From positions 32,796,848 to 32,860,847 of the forward strand of contig NC_092641.1 in assembly GCF_039555335.1 (NCBI RefSeq): DNA of 64,000 nucleotides. Reading direction: 5' to 3'. The notes under the pieces were generated by a model. The model was not told the DNA's origin and did no database searches. It saw only the letters and a list, made by a program, of their open reading frames with translations. The DNA is from Amphiura filiformis. Its lineage: Eukaryota; Echinodermata; Ophiuroidea; Amphilepidida; Amphiuridae. Each line of letters opens with the position of its first letter. Position 1 is the first letter of the stretch. Shown piece by piece: positions 1 through 34,539 of the stretch. The position numbers and the translations under genes are program-made.

Positions 1-451
1 AAGTCAAATTTTTAACCATATTTTTCTATGCGATTTTCACGTGTCAACTAGCCCCACCTCAAAAGTTTCAACTAACCCCGATGCCTATTTTTACATTTCA
101 AAGTTCATTACACAAAATAAGAAATACAATAAAACTTTTATTTAACATTATTCTGGGACTTACTACTAGTGCTTATGATACTCAAAAAATAATCCCCCGA
201 ATCTTCAAACAACATGGAGATAACGCATCTTTTCTGAGGGGTATAAAAATTAGTCAGTAAGTCAAAAAACAGATATTCCTTTCCCAAGCCAACACTGGTG
301 GGGCATCAGTGCTGTTGCTAATTTGGTGGATGACCCTTACTAATACCTATTACTATAGGTGCCAGTAGTTTACCAAATTAATTTTTTGTGTCAGAAAAAA
401 ATACAATGTTTCAACTTACCCCGCGTTCCAACTAACCGCAATCTCCCCTAC
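1..451. other. Noncoding flank with repeat-like motifs
   Basis: No coding signal. Short phrases such as caactaaccccg and caacttaccccgcg occur near both ends (52-80 and 412-440) and resemble the ends of the element at 11304-11891, so a degenerate relative is possible. Confidence 0.3.
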
Positions 452-454
452 AAT

Positions 455-1240
455 TCAATTCAATTCAATTCAACTTTTATTTATACACGGAAAGGCCCAG
501 ATCAGCCCTGAGCTGGTCTTCACTGGGGCCGTGTTTTACAAGATACAATATGAAATTAAAAACATATAATGAAATTAAAAACATATATATAAGCAGTTGG
601 AAAAAATAAATATTGCATAATAACTATAGGTACAATTTAAATCATAATCACTGAATAACATGTCTTTTGAAGGAAGTAAGATTTACAGAGGACTGTGCTG
701 AAGATGACATATTATTCCACATAGTAGCACCTCTGTAAGAAAGACTACGCTCTTATAGTTATTTGAAGGAACAGGAATTTTAACATTTCTTGGATTACGC
801 CTGAGGTCGTATTTATATTCCTTTTCCGTAAATAACTTGCATATATTTTCAGGAAGTACAAGTATATTGTTTGTCACTTTATACATAAATTCAGCAAGAT
901 GAATATTTCTAATCTTATCAAAAGATAACCAAGTGAAGATAATTAGGCAAGTCATTAATAAATAAAATGAAAAGGAGTGGTCCTAAGATTGAGCCCTGAG
1001 GAACACCGTATATAATTAAAGTTAGAAAGTGTACCATTTACAAAAGCAGCTTGAGCTTCAGTTTTTGAATCAGAATATTGTAATTTACAGTGTCAAATGC
1101 CTTTCTTATGTCAATTAAAGCAACGACAATTATATTACCATCATTAATAGCACCATACCAGTCTTCAGTTATGGAAGCAAGTGTGAAATTGAGGTAGAAT
1201 GTAGAGGTCGGAAACCAGACTGATTGGGAGAAATATACTA
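455..1240 (-). mobile_element. Truncated non-LTR retrotransposon (LINE), reverse transcriptase fragment
   Basis: Read on the minus strand, 1170-900 encodes VALIDIRKAFDTVNYN (RT motif with the first catalytic Asp) and, after a small deletion, YGVPQGSILGPLLFILFIND. The F/YxDD block is missing. A 90-codon frame at 683-955 (RNIHLAEFMYKVTNNILVLP) resembles the C-terminal tail of such ORF2 proteins. The 3' end carries a (TTGAA)n tail at 452-472. 5'-truncated and internally deleted; clade (Jockey/CR1-like) not decided. Confidence 0.8.
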
Positions 1241-3235
1241 TGAGAATTTAAATAAGTGTAAAACTTATCAAAAATGGCTCTTTCATATAATCTTAGAATG
1301 GATATGGGCAAAAAGTATCCAGTTGTGTCCCCGTAAAAGCTTGTTTGGTTCAACACATCAACATTCAATAGATATACTATGGATTAAAAATGAAATAATG
1401 GTCGGGCCTCGTTTTACTAATTACCCGGGGGGTATTTAGGAAAACGAGGCTCGAAAAACGAGGCCTGAACCAAACAAGCTTTTTTCGAGCCTTTACTAAC
1501 ACCCAGTTGAAAGGGGGGGGGCCGATTTGCACGGCATCGTTTTATATTACGCCCTAAAGAGGCCTAGGTGTAAGAAAGTATTAGGAAGACGTTCAAATAT
1601 GCAAAATGATAAGACAATTTAAGGTTTAGTGACCCCCCCACTCCCCCAAAAAATGTTAGTGTTATACTTATAGGGGGGGGCAAAGATGTTTTGGCACCTC
1701 AAATTGAAAAGTATAAAGTTCCAAAAACCCACAAATTTCACAAAATCGCCCCTTGGAAAAAAATGTCCACTTTTTCAAAATCACCCCCCCCCAAAAAAAA
1801 AAAAAAACAACTCCTGCGTAGAGTGCCTGCTCAGTAGCTGCGCGGCGCGGCATCATGACCATGTCCCACGCGATTTCTTTTCCACTATTTCAGAAGTTGT
1901 GACAATCATGCAGCTGATCACTATCATGCACTATGATCCCACTCAGGTCAGCACAACACGAGCAGATGGTTACCTTCCCTGAATGATACTGTAATTTGGC
2001 ATCAAAAATCTAGGGTATAGTTGTCGGGGTTAAACCTTGCCCAGGGTATATCGTAAAAGTAGCTCAAGTTCAAGCTCGCTGTCAAAATATACGATAAAAC
2101 ATTATCATTTAGGTTGGGTTTCATAGTCAAAACATTTTTAAAAAACTTGTCGGTTTTATAAAAAGCTCAAAAAACGTTTTCTATCAGAAAACCAAGAAAA
2201 ACAACGCATCACAATGAAAATCAGAATGAAAAGTGGAAATATTTCCCTAAAAACGCCCCTGAACGCTGTTTAAAGTATATTAACGCCCTCGCTTTTCCAC
2301 ATTATTACAGCTTACATAAGCTTACATAACACATTGACCAATGTTTGCCTCTTGAGAAAATCACTTATTTGATCAATGATGACGTCACTAATGGAGAAAG
2401 CAAAAGTCTATACATATTGATTAGATATCGACATATCATTCAGTTCTGTATGCTTCCACTTTACATCACAAGTGGAAGGAAGTTAAAGCGGGAACAGGCA
2501 CTGTTTGATCTATGTGGTATGGTACATGTAGTAGGCGTGTACGGAACGTACATGTACACGTGAAAACCCTGGGATTTGCACTTGGTTGTTGTAATAATCC
2601 GGAGTAAAATGTGAGTATGAAATTTTATAATTATTAGTAATTTGTGTGAAAAATATTATACTTTACCAAATTGTATTGAATATAAATAAAATGAAGCGGG
2701 TCTAGTTGTATAAAAAAACCAATGGTAATAAAAATAGTACATGCAAACATGCATGGTAACTTTACGCGTGCAATTACAGTTGAATAACAGGCTTGAATAG
2801 ACCTATTTAGAGTGTATAAATTATAATAAAATTTATCATGGATATATATGGTCGTGTCGTCGTGATGAATAAATTGCTCATCATCATCATCAAACTCTGG
2901 AACACTGTCTGATGGGTCTATATAATTTATGATATATATAATATAAATTGCTGCATGTTGATAAATGATCATAAACGAATATAGGCCCTACTGCTTGTAA
3001 TTTCAGGAATTGTCACCCTGGAATTATGGAAACTTTTGGGCCTATAAAAATGGCAAAGACTTGCTGAGTTCATCTGTGAGGTCAAATTTGGGCAAAAATG
3101 CTCATTTTTGGAGATATTCCCCCAAAACCGGGTGTTGTTTTTTTGGTCATTTTTTTATCGGAACACGTAACGAAAAAAAATTAAAAGCTAGATAAGAATA
3201 TTTAGGGCTTGTTTATTTTATTTTTTTAATTGATC
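1241..3235. other. Intergenic, no gene recognised
   Basis: G- and C-tracts (1506-1515, 1633-1800), short inverted stretches around 1405-1500 (cgaggcctgaaccaaacaagc type), and AT-rich DNA. Open frames are short and without family features. Confidence 0.5.
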
Positions 3236-3243
3236 AACTTCAC

Positions 3244-3289
3244 CTGAGACGAATAATAATATACCTAAATTTAGGTATATTCGTCTCAG
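3244..3289. mobile_element. 46-bp palindromic insertion with 8-bp target duplication
   Basis: Hairpin of arms CTGAGACGAATA-atatacctaaa and its complement with a 3-nt bulge, bounded exactly by the direct repeats AACTTCAC (3236-3243 and 3290-3297). Eight-bp duplications are typical of hAT-type insertion. Confidence 0.7.
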
Positions 3290-3514
3290 AACTTCACCAA
3301 ATAGGCCTATATATGAAATTTGTAATTAGTAGGCTAATTATTCCGTTCGTCCATTTTTCAAAAACGCTCGATTCGAAATATTTTTACATTGCCTGCATGA
3401 CGATGAGCTTAAGTTTATATGATAATAATTGGAGACTTTTATTTCAAAACTTCATGGAAAGGAAGAGAATTCTTTGGTTTCTTTCCAGGATATGGTTTGT
3501 CCGAGGTAGGATAG

Positions 3515-3781
3515 TTAGGGACCGTTCACAAACACTTGTTGGGGGGGCTGATGCAAAAAGGGGCCCTTAAATCTTTGGGGGCCCTGAAAAAAATGACCAC
3601 AAATTTTCCTGGGAAAATTGAGTTTATATGCTTTTCTATGGGGTTGACCCATAATTTTCATGTCAAAAAGGGGTGGGCTCTGAAATTTTTGAGATCTCGA
3701 AAGGGGGCCGAAAAATTCTCGCGATTAAATTTTCTTGCATCAGCCCCCCCCCCCCAACAAGTGTTTGTGAGCGGTCCCTTA
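3515..3781. mobile_element. MITE with ~40-bp terminal inverted repeats
   Basis: Ends TAGGGACCGTTCACAAACAC and, inverted, TAAGGGACCGCTCACAAACA, continuing through ...TTGTTGGGGGGG. No coding capacity; ~267 bp. Confidence 0.75.
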
Positions 3782-5185
3782 CTAGGAATCCGTTAATTAA
3801 AAGTGGGTGTTTCATTCCGGGGTTTCGTTACCAAATGTATTAATTACTCTAGCTCAGATCTATTTGTGTGAATATTCTCGACCATCCATGTAAATACACC
3901 GTAATAAAAAATATCGAGGGTTGCGAGCTAGCCAGAAAGCCTAAACTCACAAATATCTGCTCCCACAAAATGAGGATCAAGTCCATCATCCACACATGAC
4001 AAAATTCGATAGAAAAAAAAGAAATTCTGGAGGAAATGTTGGTTTTTAAGGGTGGTCCATGCAATCATCTCCTATGTTGATACCTGTGTGTGGGTTTCTG
4101 ACCAAATTCATCTCATACTAGCATATTTGGCCATTTTATTCTAAAATTAAAGTACCAATTTATTTGCGCCGACTTCGCACAAATTTATTTCTCTTTTTGT
4201 ACCACATTTCACCAGTTAGGCTATGCATCATTATCATGATATGGCTTCGCGTGCATTTGTACCATAAACTTATTTTATTATATAATTTAACCCCGGAATT
4301 TAACATAGTTTTCAACCGGCAACATCCGTGATGGATATATCCAGTAGCCTACAATTATTTTACAGTGAAAAGAATATATCAATTGATGAAATAAATTGCC
4401 AATTACTCTTCCGCTAATTAGCTCCACAGAGACGAGATGCTCTTTACCGTTATTAATGTGTTTATTTCTACAGTATAGATACTCTTTTAATTGACCAGGC
4501 ATTTCAATTAGCATGATTAGTATGTACGTACATGTATACGTCCAAACTGTATCCGGGAACTGTATCCATTTCTGACATGGTGCTCTTTATCTTTTTTCTT
4601 CCAAGCAAGCGTAACTGATGTGAACTGATGTATGGCAAAAATCTCTCCCACAGTGATATATGATGCCCTGAATTTAAATATGACTGAATGTGAATTAGTT
4701 CTTTATCAGCGGCACGCGCCGCGCCAGGAATATTTTTCTGTGGAGAAGGGGGGGGGGGAGGGAACAAAGTGATTAAGAATTGGAAAATGTTTCTCAAATT
4801 TGGCGATTATGAGCTATTATGGCATGAAAGAGTGGATTTTCGGCGATATTTTGTCTTGACTGCGGGAAAGAAAAATTAAAAATGGGGACGAGGCCCCCCT
4901 TGTTCCTCGTGGCACCGTCAATGGCCTTTATTCTTTATCCCTGGATGTTAAACAATACACGAATGCATGTTGTCAAAATCAATATTGTTATCGATACCAA
5001 AACACATTAAACGTCCATGACCTACTTTTTGAAATATCAGAAATTCTAAAGTTCGCAATAAATTATTTCAATAGGAAATTAATTCATTTTTCATTCAAAC
5101 AAATTCTTAATTCACGGCTAGTACACATTTCAATGCCAGTATAGTTTCACGTGATGGTTAAAATGCGTGGCTGCTGGTTTGACAT
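3782..5185. other. Intergenic, no gene recognised
   Basis: AT-rich DNA with scattered short frames and a G-tract at 4748-4760. Nothing that supports a gene. Confidence 0.5.
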
Positions 5186-5189
5186 GATT

Positions 5190-5476
5190 ATCGCAGGATA
5201 TTTGTTATCTGCCCTCAGCTGAATACAGCATCACAGGCGGTAGTTTGACATTATTCATATCGCAGGATGCTAGTTATCCTGTCATCAGCTGAGTACAGCA
5301 TCCTGGGTAGTGGTTATTCTGTCCTCAGCCAAAGTACAGCATCCCAGCCTAATTTCACATTATCGCAGGATGCTGGTTATCCAGTCCTCAGTCGAGTACA
5401 TCATCCCAGTATAGTTGACATGGATGGTTAACGCAGGATGCTGGTTATTCTGTCCTCAGTTGAGTACAGCTTCCCA
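5190..5476. repeat. Minisatellite, ~5 units of about 60 bp
   Basis: Degenerate units built on tcgcaggatgctggttatcc, tgtcctcagctgagtacagc and atcccag, with variable spacers. Each unit carries a CTCAGCTGAG-like partial palindrome. Confidence 0.75.
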
Positions 5477-5814
5477 CAAGTTGTTTCTTCTGTAGAGAAC
5501 ACATGAGGGTGTTAAGCCTGTCTCGGTCAATGAACAATTATACGATGCTTGTGAACCCTTAAGTCTGTTGCCCGACCCAATTTACATAATGATACAATAT
5601 CCATGATTTATCAACACACGAGTCAATAAAGCGAGATGATAAATTGTCGCCTGATCAAAGTTCATTTTGTCATTATCTAGAACGCTCAGCAACTTTTAGC
5701 TGCTTCGTGTCATTCATGAAATACAAATTTTAAGGCAAATAAAATTTACATTTTTTTTTTCGATGGAGGCCTAAACTTTATCAATCTATAATGCGCGTAG
5801 GGGTGTTCCGGATA

Positions 5815-6095
5815 AGTGTATAGCTGGGAAGAAAAGCCGACCACCAAATGAACATTTTGATTTTTAATAAATTTGCCATAAAATTTGTATTTTTACGCAA
5901 TTTAACATATGAGAAGGACATTCCTCTATACACAATGCAGTTTGGTGTGGTCTGATCCCGGGTCTGATGTGCTCTCAGCTCCCACAAAAAATTACTGTGC
6001 AAAGGTATAGAGTAGGCTACAGAATGCACTTTGGTGTGGTCTGGTGTGCTCTCAGCTCCCCGCTCAGCTCCCACAAAAAATATTGTGCAAAGGTG
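5815..6095. repeat. Degenerate half of the TTAA fold-back family, partly duplicated
   Basis: Shares gctgggaagaaaagccgac and tctgatgtgctctcagctcc, cccacaaaaaat phrases with the elements at 19871 and 42046. The gtgctctcagctccc block occurs twice, ~80 bp apart. Confidence 0.5.
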
Positions 6096-6108
6096 GGTCA
6101 TCGAGCCC

Positions 6109-6377
6109 TTAGGGACCGATCGTTATTTGCGGCAGGGGGGGTAATGGGCGTTTTGGAAAAAATATCGACAAAAAATTTCGCGTTCCCCCTCGCGTCCGCT
6201 CAAAATTTTCGGATTCCCCTTGTTTTCCCGAATTTCTCCATTTAAAACTTAACATTCCCCCCTCTTGGTTCAACGAAAAATTTCGCGTTCCCCCCCCCCC
6301 CCTCAAGACCCAAAAAAATTTCGGATTTCCCCTCAAAACGCCCATTCCCCCTGTCGTAAATAACGATCACTCCCTTA
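6109..6377. mobile_element. MITE ~190 bp upstream of the ATPase start
   Basis: Terminal inverted repeats TTAGGGACCGATCGTTATTT and, inverted, TTAAGGGAGTGATCGTTATT, running on through GGGGG and AATGGGCGTTTTG. Internal C-tracts. Lies within the presumptive promoter region of the Na+/K+-ATPase gene. Confidence 0.75.
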
Positions 6378-6493
6378 AAAGGGCTTAAAGAAGGTCCGGG
6401 AAAGAATTTTGGCCCAGAACAAAAATTATTGCCATACAGCAGCTATTCTACTTATTGCCTTTTGAACACCAACAGTTGTTTATTTTATTGCAG

Positions 6494-6564
6494 CACTTTA
6501 CTCAATCAGCCGGTAAGACCACGACACTACATGATTGTAGTCCACTGCACGTCCGACTACCACG
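6494..6564 (+). promoter_or_regulatory. Probable 5' UTR of the Na+/K+-ATPase gene with an overlapping upstream ORF
   Basis: A TTGCAG acceptor-like site ends at 6493, so a noncoding 5' exon may join here, but the true transcription start is not visible. The main ATG at 6565 has A at -3 (cACGATGA). An upstream ATG at 6531 opens a 14-codon frame plus stop that overlaps the main start in another frame and ends at 6575. Whether 6531 is transcribed is inference. Confidence 0.4.
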
Positions 6565-29357
<22,793 letters not shown>

Positions 29358-30468
29358 CGGGAAAATCCCTGCCCCAAAACCAATCAAAACCCACCACCGG
29401 CCATCGACATCAATCGTATTCTGGTACCTCCAACTTTTAAACCATTAAACCAGTTTACCGTGGACGATAATCAGGATTTTATCTCATCTGAACCGGTTTT
29501 AACAGTCATTTCAAAGAATGAGCCGTTAGAACAATACAATTATGCACACATATCGAGAGTTTTAATTGAAGTTGCTCTTACATCTTTTAAAATATTCCCG
29601 GATTTTATTAGGTTATTTCTTTCCTAATTTTCTTTTCTATTTACTTATTTTAATTTCTGTTTAAATATATAAACGTGTCTTAAAATAATCCGATATTACC
29701 TTAAATACAAATACCATGACCGACTGTCGTCGTGAGAACCCATTTGTGATCGTCAAATTATGCTAATATTTGTGGTAAATTTATGTTGGTATCCAAATAT
29801 GGACATACAAACATCGCAAAATTCTTATGTTAGCCACAATATCATGACCTTAAGTCGAAAATGTGTATGTTCCTCGTCAGTGGTCCATATATTTTGACTT
29901 ATACCACACTTTGTATCTGCTGGATATTGGAAAAGCTCTCATTTTTAACATCCCACCCTCCCTTCAGCGTCAACTTCTTCACTAAATCTGTAACCATGGT
30001 AGCTACGGTATCACAGCTTTATTTTATGTATTCAAATTTCTCACTTAAACTTCACAGAGAGCAAAAAACGGGCAGGGTAAACGTCAAAGAGCTTTTGGAT
30101 TTCATCCAAAATAAAACACGCACAAGCGGTACTAAAATCTATAGAATTCTGATTACACTATGGAGGGAGTGCTTTCGCCATATCAATTGTCATCTTCAGT
30201 CTTATAGTGCCATGATAGTATCCCAGGAGAGCATTTGCAGGTAATCTTGATTGTCATACCAACTTAACTGTATCAATCGTTGAAGAAGCATCCAGTTTGG
30301 TGAAAGCGCTCCAGCTAGTGTTATAAATATAGTTTGTTGTTAGTTATCTCCTATTGTCTCGAAATGATTAGTACTGGTACATGACACAACCATTTCATAT
30401 TCATCGGTTTATCTGCAAGGTTGAAGTTCAATACACGATACATCTGATAAGATTGGTCGTATGAATTG

Positions 30469-30638
30469 ACCTTTTCGGCAAATCGCATAACTCCTTGCCG
30501 TTAGACCTCGTCATTTGACGTCACGCCGATGCGCAGATCGTTTAGCGAACATCGCTACTGCGCATTGCAATTCGTCGTGACGTCAATGGCGACATCTGGG
30601 GTCTAACGCAAGGAATTATGTGATTTACCAAAAAGGTT
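30469..30638. mobile_element. ~170-bp fold-back in the presumed 3' UTR
   Basis: ACCTTTTCGGCAAATCGCAT pairs with the complement of atgtgatttaccaaaaaggt; inner gttagacc, tgacgtcac and atgcgcag blocks also pair. Contains two TGACGTCA-type (CRE) palindromes. Confidence 0.75.
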
Positions 30639-30836
30639 ATTACGTTAAAGAAGAAGTCTTCTGATACTGGGTGTCAGATAAACTTCAAAACTCAAAGAGT
30701 ACAATCAGATGAATAGGTAGGCCTATCCTAGACTGATCATTTTGAGACACCCTGAATAACAGAATTTGATATAAAAGTAACGAAATGTTATAATTAACGT
30801 TTGTTTAGACTTAAAATAAGATTGGTGTTAGTGTTG

Positions 30837-30847
30837 AATAAAATAAA
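30837..30847 (+). terminator. Tandem poly(A) signals
   Basis: Overlapping AATAAA hexamers followed by a GT-rich downstream element; the first strong signal in a sensible position after the ATPase stop codon. Confidence 0.5.
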
Positions 30848-30860
30848 GTTCTGTTCTGTT

Positions 30861-32010
30861 GCATCTTTAAACAACACGTGTTTTGTCTCAGGTTTTGGGG
30901 TATATATCTTTTCGGCGATTTTGGTATATTGATGAATGATGGGCGGGTTTTCAGTGGGGACCAATGCGCGGCGCCCGGCGCCAATTTTTGAATGGGAATT
31001 TGGGTAAAAGTGTCCTTAAAAGCGCCCATGGCAAATTTGGGTGTTTTTTAGTGTTTTTTGGTGAGAATTGGTATAATAGACTGATATAGCAAAAACAGCA
31101 AAAAGTAGGTATAGAGAAAGTCAGCATCCAAAAGTCTGCGTGCACATCCACGTACAAACATTTTCGAAGACCCCCCCCCCCGGGAAGTTACAACTTGTTT
31201 TCACTTGTAAACCTATACTCCTGTTTTCGATAATTTAAAGACATCATCTTTCAAATGCAACACCAGACGATACACCGACACTTCCTTTTTGAAGATATCT
31301 GCTGTAGGCCTATAATGATTGCACTGAGTGAAACTTCCGGATATATTATATTATAGGCCTACTTAATATCTGAATATGTTTGTGTCAGTCTTTTGTAATT
31401 GTCCCCGGAATCACGTTTCATTTTCCATACTCTATCACTCCATCGGTACTAGGACTAGGCCGTACACGAGTTGATTGTATACCACTACCAGGTGATGTTT
31501 TCCGTTCCTTAAAAGTTCAGCTAAAGACTTAAACTTAAAGACTTGCTCAAGTCCTTTATGGGCTATATTATGTTTATAGTTCAACGAAAATTACTTAGGC
31601 CTCAGCCCTCCCCCCCCCCCTTCCTTGGGGGTGGGGGTGGGTGGGCACTCGAAAATGAAAGTGACGTACCTGTGGCTATCGGAGTACAAAACTAGGGGTC
31701 TATCGGTGGCGATTTTTTGCCGAAAAAGGGGGAGGGGTCATTCAGTGGGGTTCCAAGAAGATAGGGGTCATTTTAATTTTATCATGCGAAAGTTAAATAA
31801 CCACACAAAAAATATTCTTGGACGTGTCCCATGTCCAAGGACAACATAATGGCATTTGGTAAAATTTATCTTGGAAACTAAAGCAAGTTCCAGATACTGG
31901 TGGTCTAGTGGTGTAATATTCTTTTGTATTAAATATAATCTCAAATCATATAATCCCGTTATTTTTGGTCTGTATCAAAACCTATTGCTTTGCAGATTTG
32001 TTAATGGTCA
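30861..32010. other. Intergenic, no gene recognised
   Basis: C-tracts at 31172-31182 and 31608-31620; a ggcact/gtgacgtacctg fragment of the hAT-like family near 31640. No supported coding. Confidence 0.5.
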
Positions 32011-32013
32011 TGT

Positions 32014-32283
32014 TGGGGGCACGGTGGCGCAGCGGTACGGGCTCTACCTCGCAGGAGGGTTGCAAGTTCGAGCCCCGGCGGTGCCATCGTGTTGTGCACG
32101 GCACTTAACCTCACTTGCCTCTCTCTACCCAGGGTGAAATGGGGAGCTGTTAGGGATATTGTCCATTGAGCGCCGCCCAAAGGTATGAGCATGCCTTGGG
32201 CATTGTATGGCAACGACGGCGGAATAAAGCGCTTTGATACATGTGAAAGGCGCTATATTTATCAACATTTATTATTATTATTT
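32014..32283 (+). mobile_element. tRNA-derived SINE
   Basis: The head looks like a tRNA: A-box-like GTGGCGCAGCGGTACGGG, B-box-like AAGTTCGAGCCCC, paired ends ggcacggtgg and ggtgcc. The body ends aaaggcgctatatttatc followed by a (TTA)n tail, a tail style shared with L2/CR1-mobilised SINEs. One copy in this window. Confidence 0.85.
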
Positions 32284-33000
32284 TTTTTTGGTGCTTTGAA
32301 CTTCCAATAAGCGCCGTAAAATATACGGTATGCGGTATAATGTACGGTATATACGGCGGAAAGCCCGTAATTTTTACGTTTGCCCGTTAAAATTACGGTA
32401 AAAACAGTAAAATTTCAATAAATTATATGAAGTCTTTAAACACAATCTGTCAAGACAAATAGGCCTATACGGCTCTTTGCTATTTAAAAAATGTATCTAT
32501 AGATGATGCAACACATTACAAAATAATCAAATTTAACGGTACTACATGCCTATTTGTAGAGAAATAGTAATTCAGTTTACGGTAAACTACCGTAAAATTG
32601 TACGGTTTATGCATGTTTTGAGATCATCGGCCATACCGATATCCGATGGCATACGAGACCACAGCTGCATGATGTAAGATGTCAAAAAATAGACCTATTT
32701 CCATAGGTACATCTTGGGTCTAGGTGAAATCCACTTGATCGGTTGTAAATATAATAATCCCTATAAAAATCCCCAATCAAAAATTATGCATTTATTGCCC
32801 AGATTTATTGCAGTGTTTTCGACTTTGATAAAAATCCCTTTTTTCAGAGGAGCACTGGTGGCAAGAAACTGCCTCAATTCAAACAAATAGTCCACAATAC
32901 ACATTGGGAGGGCACTGTATATTGATGTTTGCATTATATCCCCTTTTTATCTAGTGCCCCCAAATACCCCATATATTTTTCATACGTTTAATGCCTATTC
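32284..33000. other. Intergenic, TACGGTA-rich
   Basis: 32310-32600 is dotted with tacggta/ttacggtaaa motifs in both orientations, suggesting a decayed inverted-repeat element. No gene. Confidence 0.4.
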
Positions 33001-33248
33001 AGAGAAAAAGTATAAAAGGACGAGGCCTTGATCAAGGCCATTGAAACCCCGGGTTGAAAACGCGTTTCATTTTTCAATCTCTACCAGATATATTATCATG
33101 ATTGTTATATACCTTTCGCAAGTTGTAGGCCCCTACCAATCGGTACAAAGATGTGATGTTTCCAGTTCCTTAATGATAACAGTAGAACAAGTCTTTAACT
33201 TATATAAGGCTCAGATACCTCTACACATTCCTTATTCAACGTTTAATC
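33001..33248 (+). promoter_or_regulatory. Promoter of first fibrinogen-related gene
   Basis: TATATAA at 33201-33207, 48 bp before the ATG, fits a short 5' UTR. This ~240-bp stretch is alignable with the stretch before the gene at 44695, while sequence further out is not obviously so. It holds a perfect 16-bp palindrome GGCCTTGATCAAGGCC (33024-33039) next to a second TATA-like tataaaagg. Confidence 0.6.
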
Positions 33249-34217
33249 ATGACCATGGCAGGACGTTACCGCAGCCAAAATTCGGCAAATCGTGTAGGCC
33301 TAGGCCCACTTCTCCTAACTTTCATTTTAGTTCTCAACATATCTCAATACGAATGTTACCCGCGCAAGACTAGAGATTTGAATAGCATCCCTCAAGTTAT
33401 CAACATCCTCAATGATGCACTACGAGAGGAGGTAAAACAGACGTATCTCCTCGGTAACCTCACAGTGACATCGGAGTCCCTGGGATCAGAGTCGGACTCT
33501 CCTAGAGTCATCAGCTTGTTATCACATATCTCGGACACTCTCGAAAAGTTATCACGAAGTTTCCCATATACAGCACGTGACTGCTCGGGTATTGCCTCGC
33601 ATGGTCCATACAGAAGTGGAGTCTACACGATCTCACCATGGGATAAACAAGGGGAATTCAAAGTCTATTGCGATATGGACACTGAAGCAGGGGGATGGAC
33701 TGTGATTCAGAAACGAATTAACGGTTCTGTAAATTTTACTCGCGGATGGGAAGAGTACAAGAATGGCTTCGGGAACATCAGTGGCGAAATGTGGTTAGGA
33801 CTTGAAAAACTGAATCGCCTGACGAGCGTTAAAGAAGGATCGTGGATTCTCAGAGTTGAACTGACGGGATTCGACGGCAGCACGGCTTACGCACATTATG
33901 ATGATTTTGTTATTGGAGATGAATCCACTAACTTTACGTTAACATCTCTTGGCGAATACGCGGGAACGGCCGGGGACTCGTTAGACAACCACCTGAACAT
34001 GTCATTCACGACCATAGACAGAGATAATGACCGATCACCTCAAAATTGTGCTCGATACCGTGAAGGCGCTTGGTGGTACAATAATTGCTATCACTCTAAC
34101 CTCAATGGGCCGTACCTGACATCTGCAATGAACACTTATGTCGCTATCGTTTGGAACAGCTGGAAGGTTGAAACAGCTCTCAAAGCAGTGGAAATGAAAA
34201 TCAAGTTCATTAACTAA
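33249..34217 (+). CDS. Secreted fibrinogen-related (ficolin-like) protein, 322 aa, single exon
   Basis: Likely a secreted lectin-type recognition protein with a C-terminal fibrinogen domain (FReD). Residues ~17-32 (GLGPLLLTFILVLNIS) form a hydrophobic signal sequence. Residues ~40-108 are a hydrophilic linker with N-glycosylation sites. The FReD runs from about 109 (ARDCSGIA) to the end. Visible marks: GVYTISP, CDMDTEAGGWTVIQKR, WEEYKNGFG, MWLGLEKLNRLT, calcium-loop-type DRDNDR (257-262) followed by Cys267, and WWYNNC (Cys280) with NLNGPY. The ligand is unknown; acetyl-group or glycan binding is only a family expectation. No intron interrupts it. The ATG at 33255 is an alternative start. A TATA box lies 48 bp upstream. 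It is the first of three related copies on this strand; the 44.7-kb copy shares its promoter. Confidence 0.93.
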   Translation: MTMAGRYRSQNSANRVGLGPLLLTFILVLNISQYECYPRKTRDLNSIPQVINILNDALREEVKQTYLLGNLTVTSESLGSESDSPRVISLLSHISDTLEKLSRSFPYTARDCSGIASHGPYRSGVYTISPWDKQGEFKVYCDMDTEAGGWTVIQKRINGSVNFTRGWEEYKNGFGNISGEMWLGLEKLNRLTSVKEGSWILRVELTGFDGSTAYAHYDDFVIGDESTNFTLTSLGEYAGTAGDSLDNHLNMSFTTIDRDNDRSPQNCARYREGAWWYNNCYHSNLNGPYLTSAMNTYVAIVWNSWKVETALKAVEMKIKFIN

Positions 34218-34248
34218 TATTTTCAAAAATATCCTAAAATTCCATGCA

Positions 34249-34511
34249 ATATGTGATGCGATCAAGCAAAATCAGTCGGAACTCGGAAATATTAAATTTT
34301 CAGTTTCTTATAGGATAGTAATAAGCATTTGCAAAGCTGCATTTTGCAGAAAACCCCATTGAAACTGAACAACCTGATCCAAAGATATTAGCAATTAAAA
34401 AGTTTCCAAAACAGAAGGAAACATAAGGAAATGTTGCCTTTGTTTGGCTATATCTCAAAATCAATATTTCCGAGTTCCGACTGATTTTGCTTGATCGCGC
34501 GCATCACATAT
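34249..34511. mobile_element. 263-bp MITE between fibrinogen copies
   Basis: ATATGTGATGCGATCAAGCA at left; the right end inverted differs by a 4-nt CGCG insertion, after which ~30 bp (aaaatcagtcggaactcgg) match perfectly. Confidence 0.85.
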
Positions 34512-34539
34512 TATGTTGTAGTTTGTAGTTTAACATGAT

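Larger units (their letters stand above)
29358..30860 (+). other. Probable 3' UTR of the Na+/K+-ATPase gene
   Basis: After the TGA there is no further coding signal. About 1.5 kb downstream two overlapping poly(A) signals (AATAAA at 30837 and 30842) precede a GT-rich stretch (gttctgttctgttg), so I infer a ~1.5-kb 3' UTR. A 127-codon open frame (29861-30244) inside it shows no family signature. The region also carries an inverted-repeat element (30469-30638). Confidence 0.55.

Noticed and set aside
29861-30244. 127-codon frame after the ATPase stop
   Set aside because: No family features or splice context; lies in the presumed 3' UTR.
33041-33373. Alternative 110-codon frame over the fibrinogen promoter
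   Set aside because: Overlaps the TATA box and the real start in another frame; no protein features.
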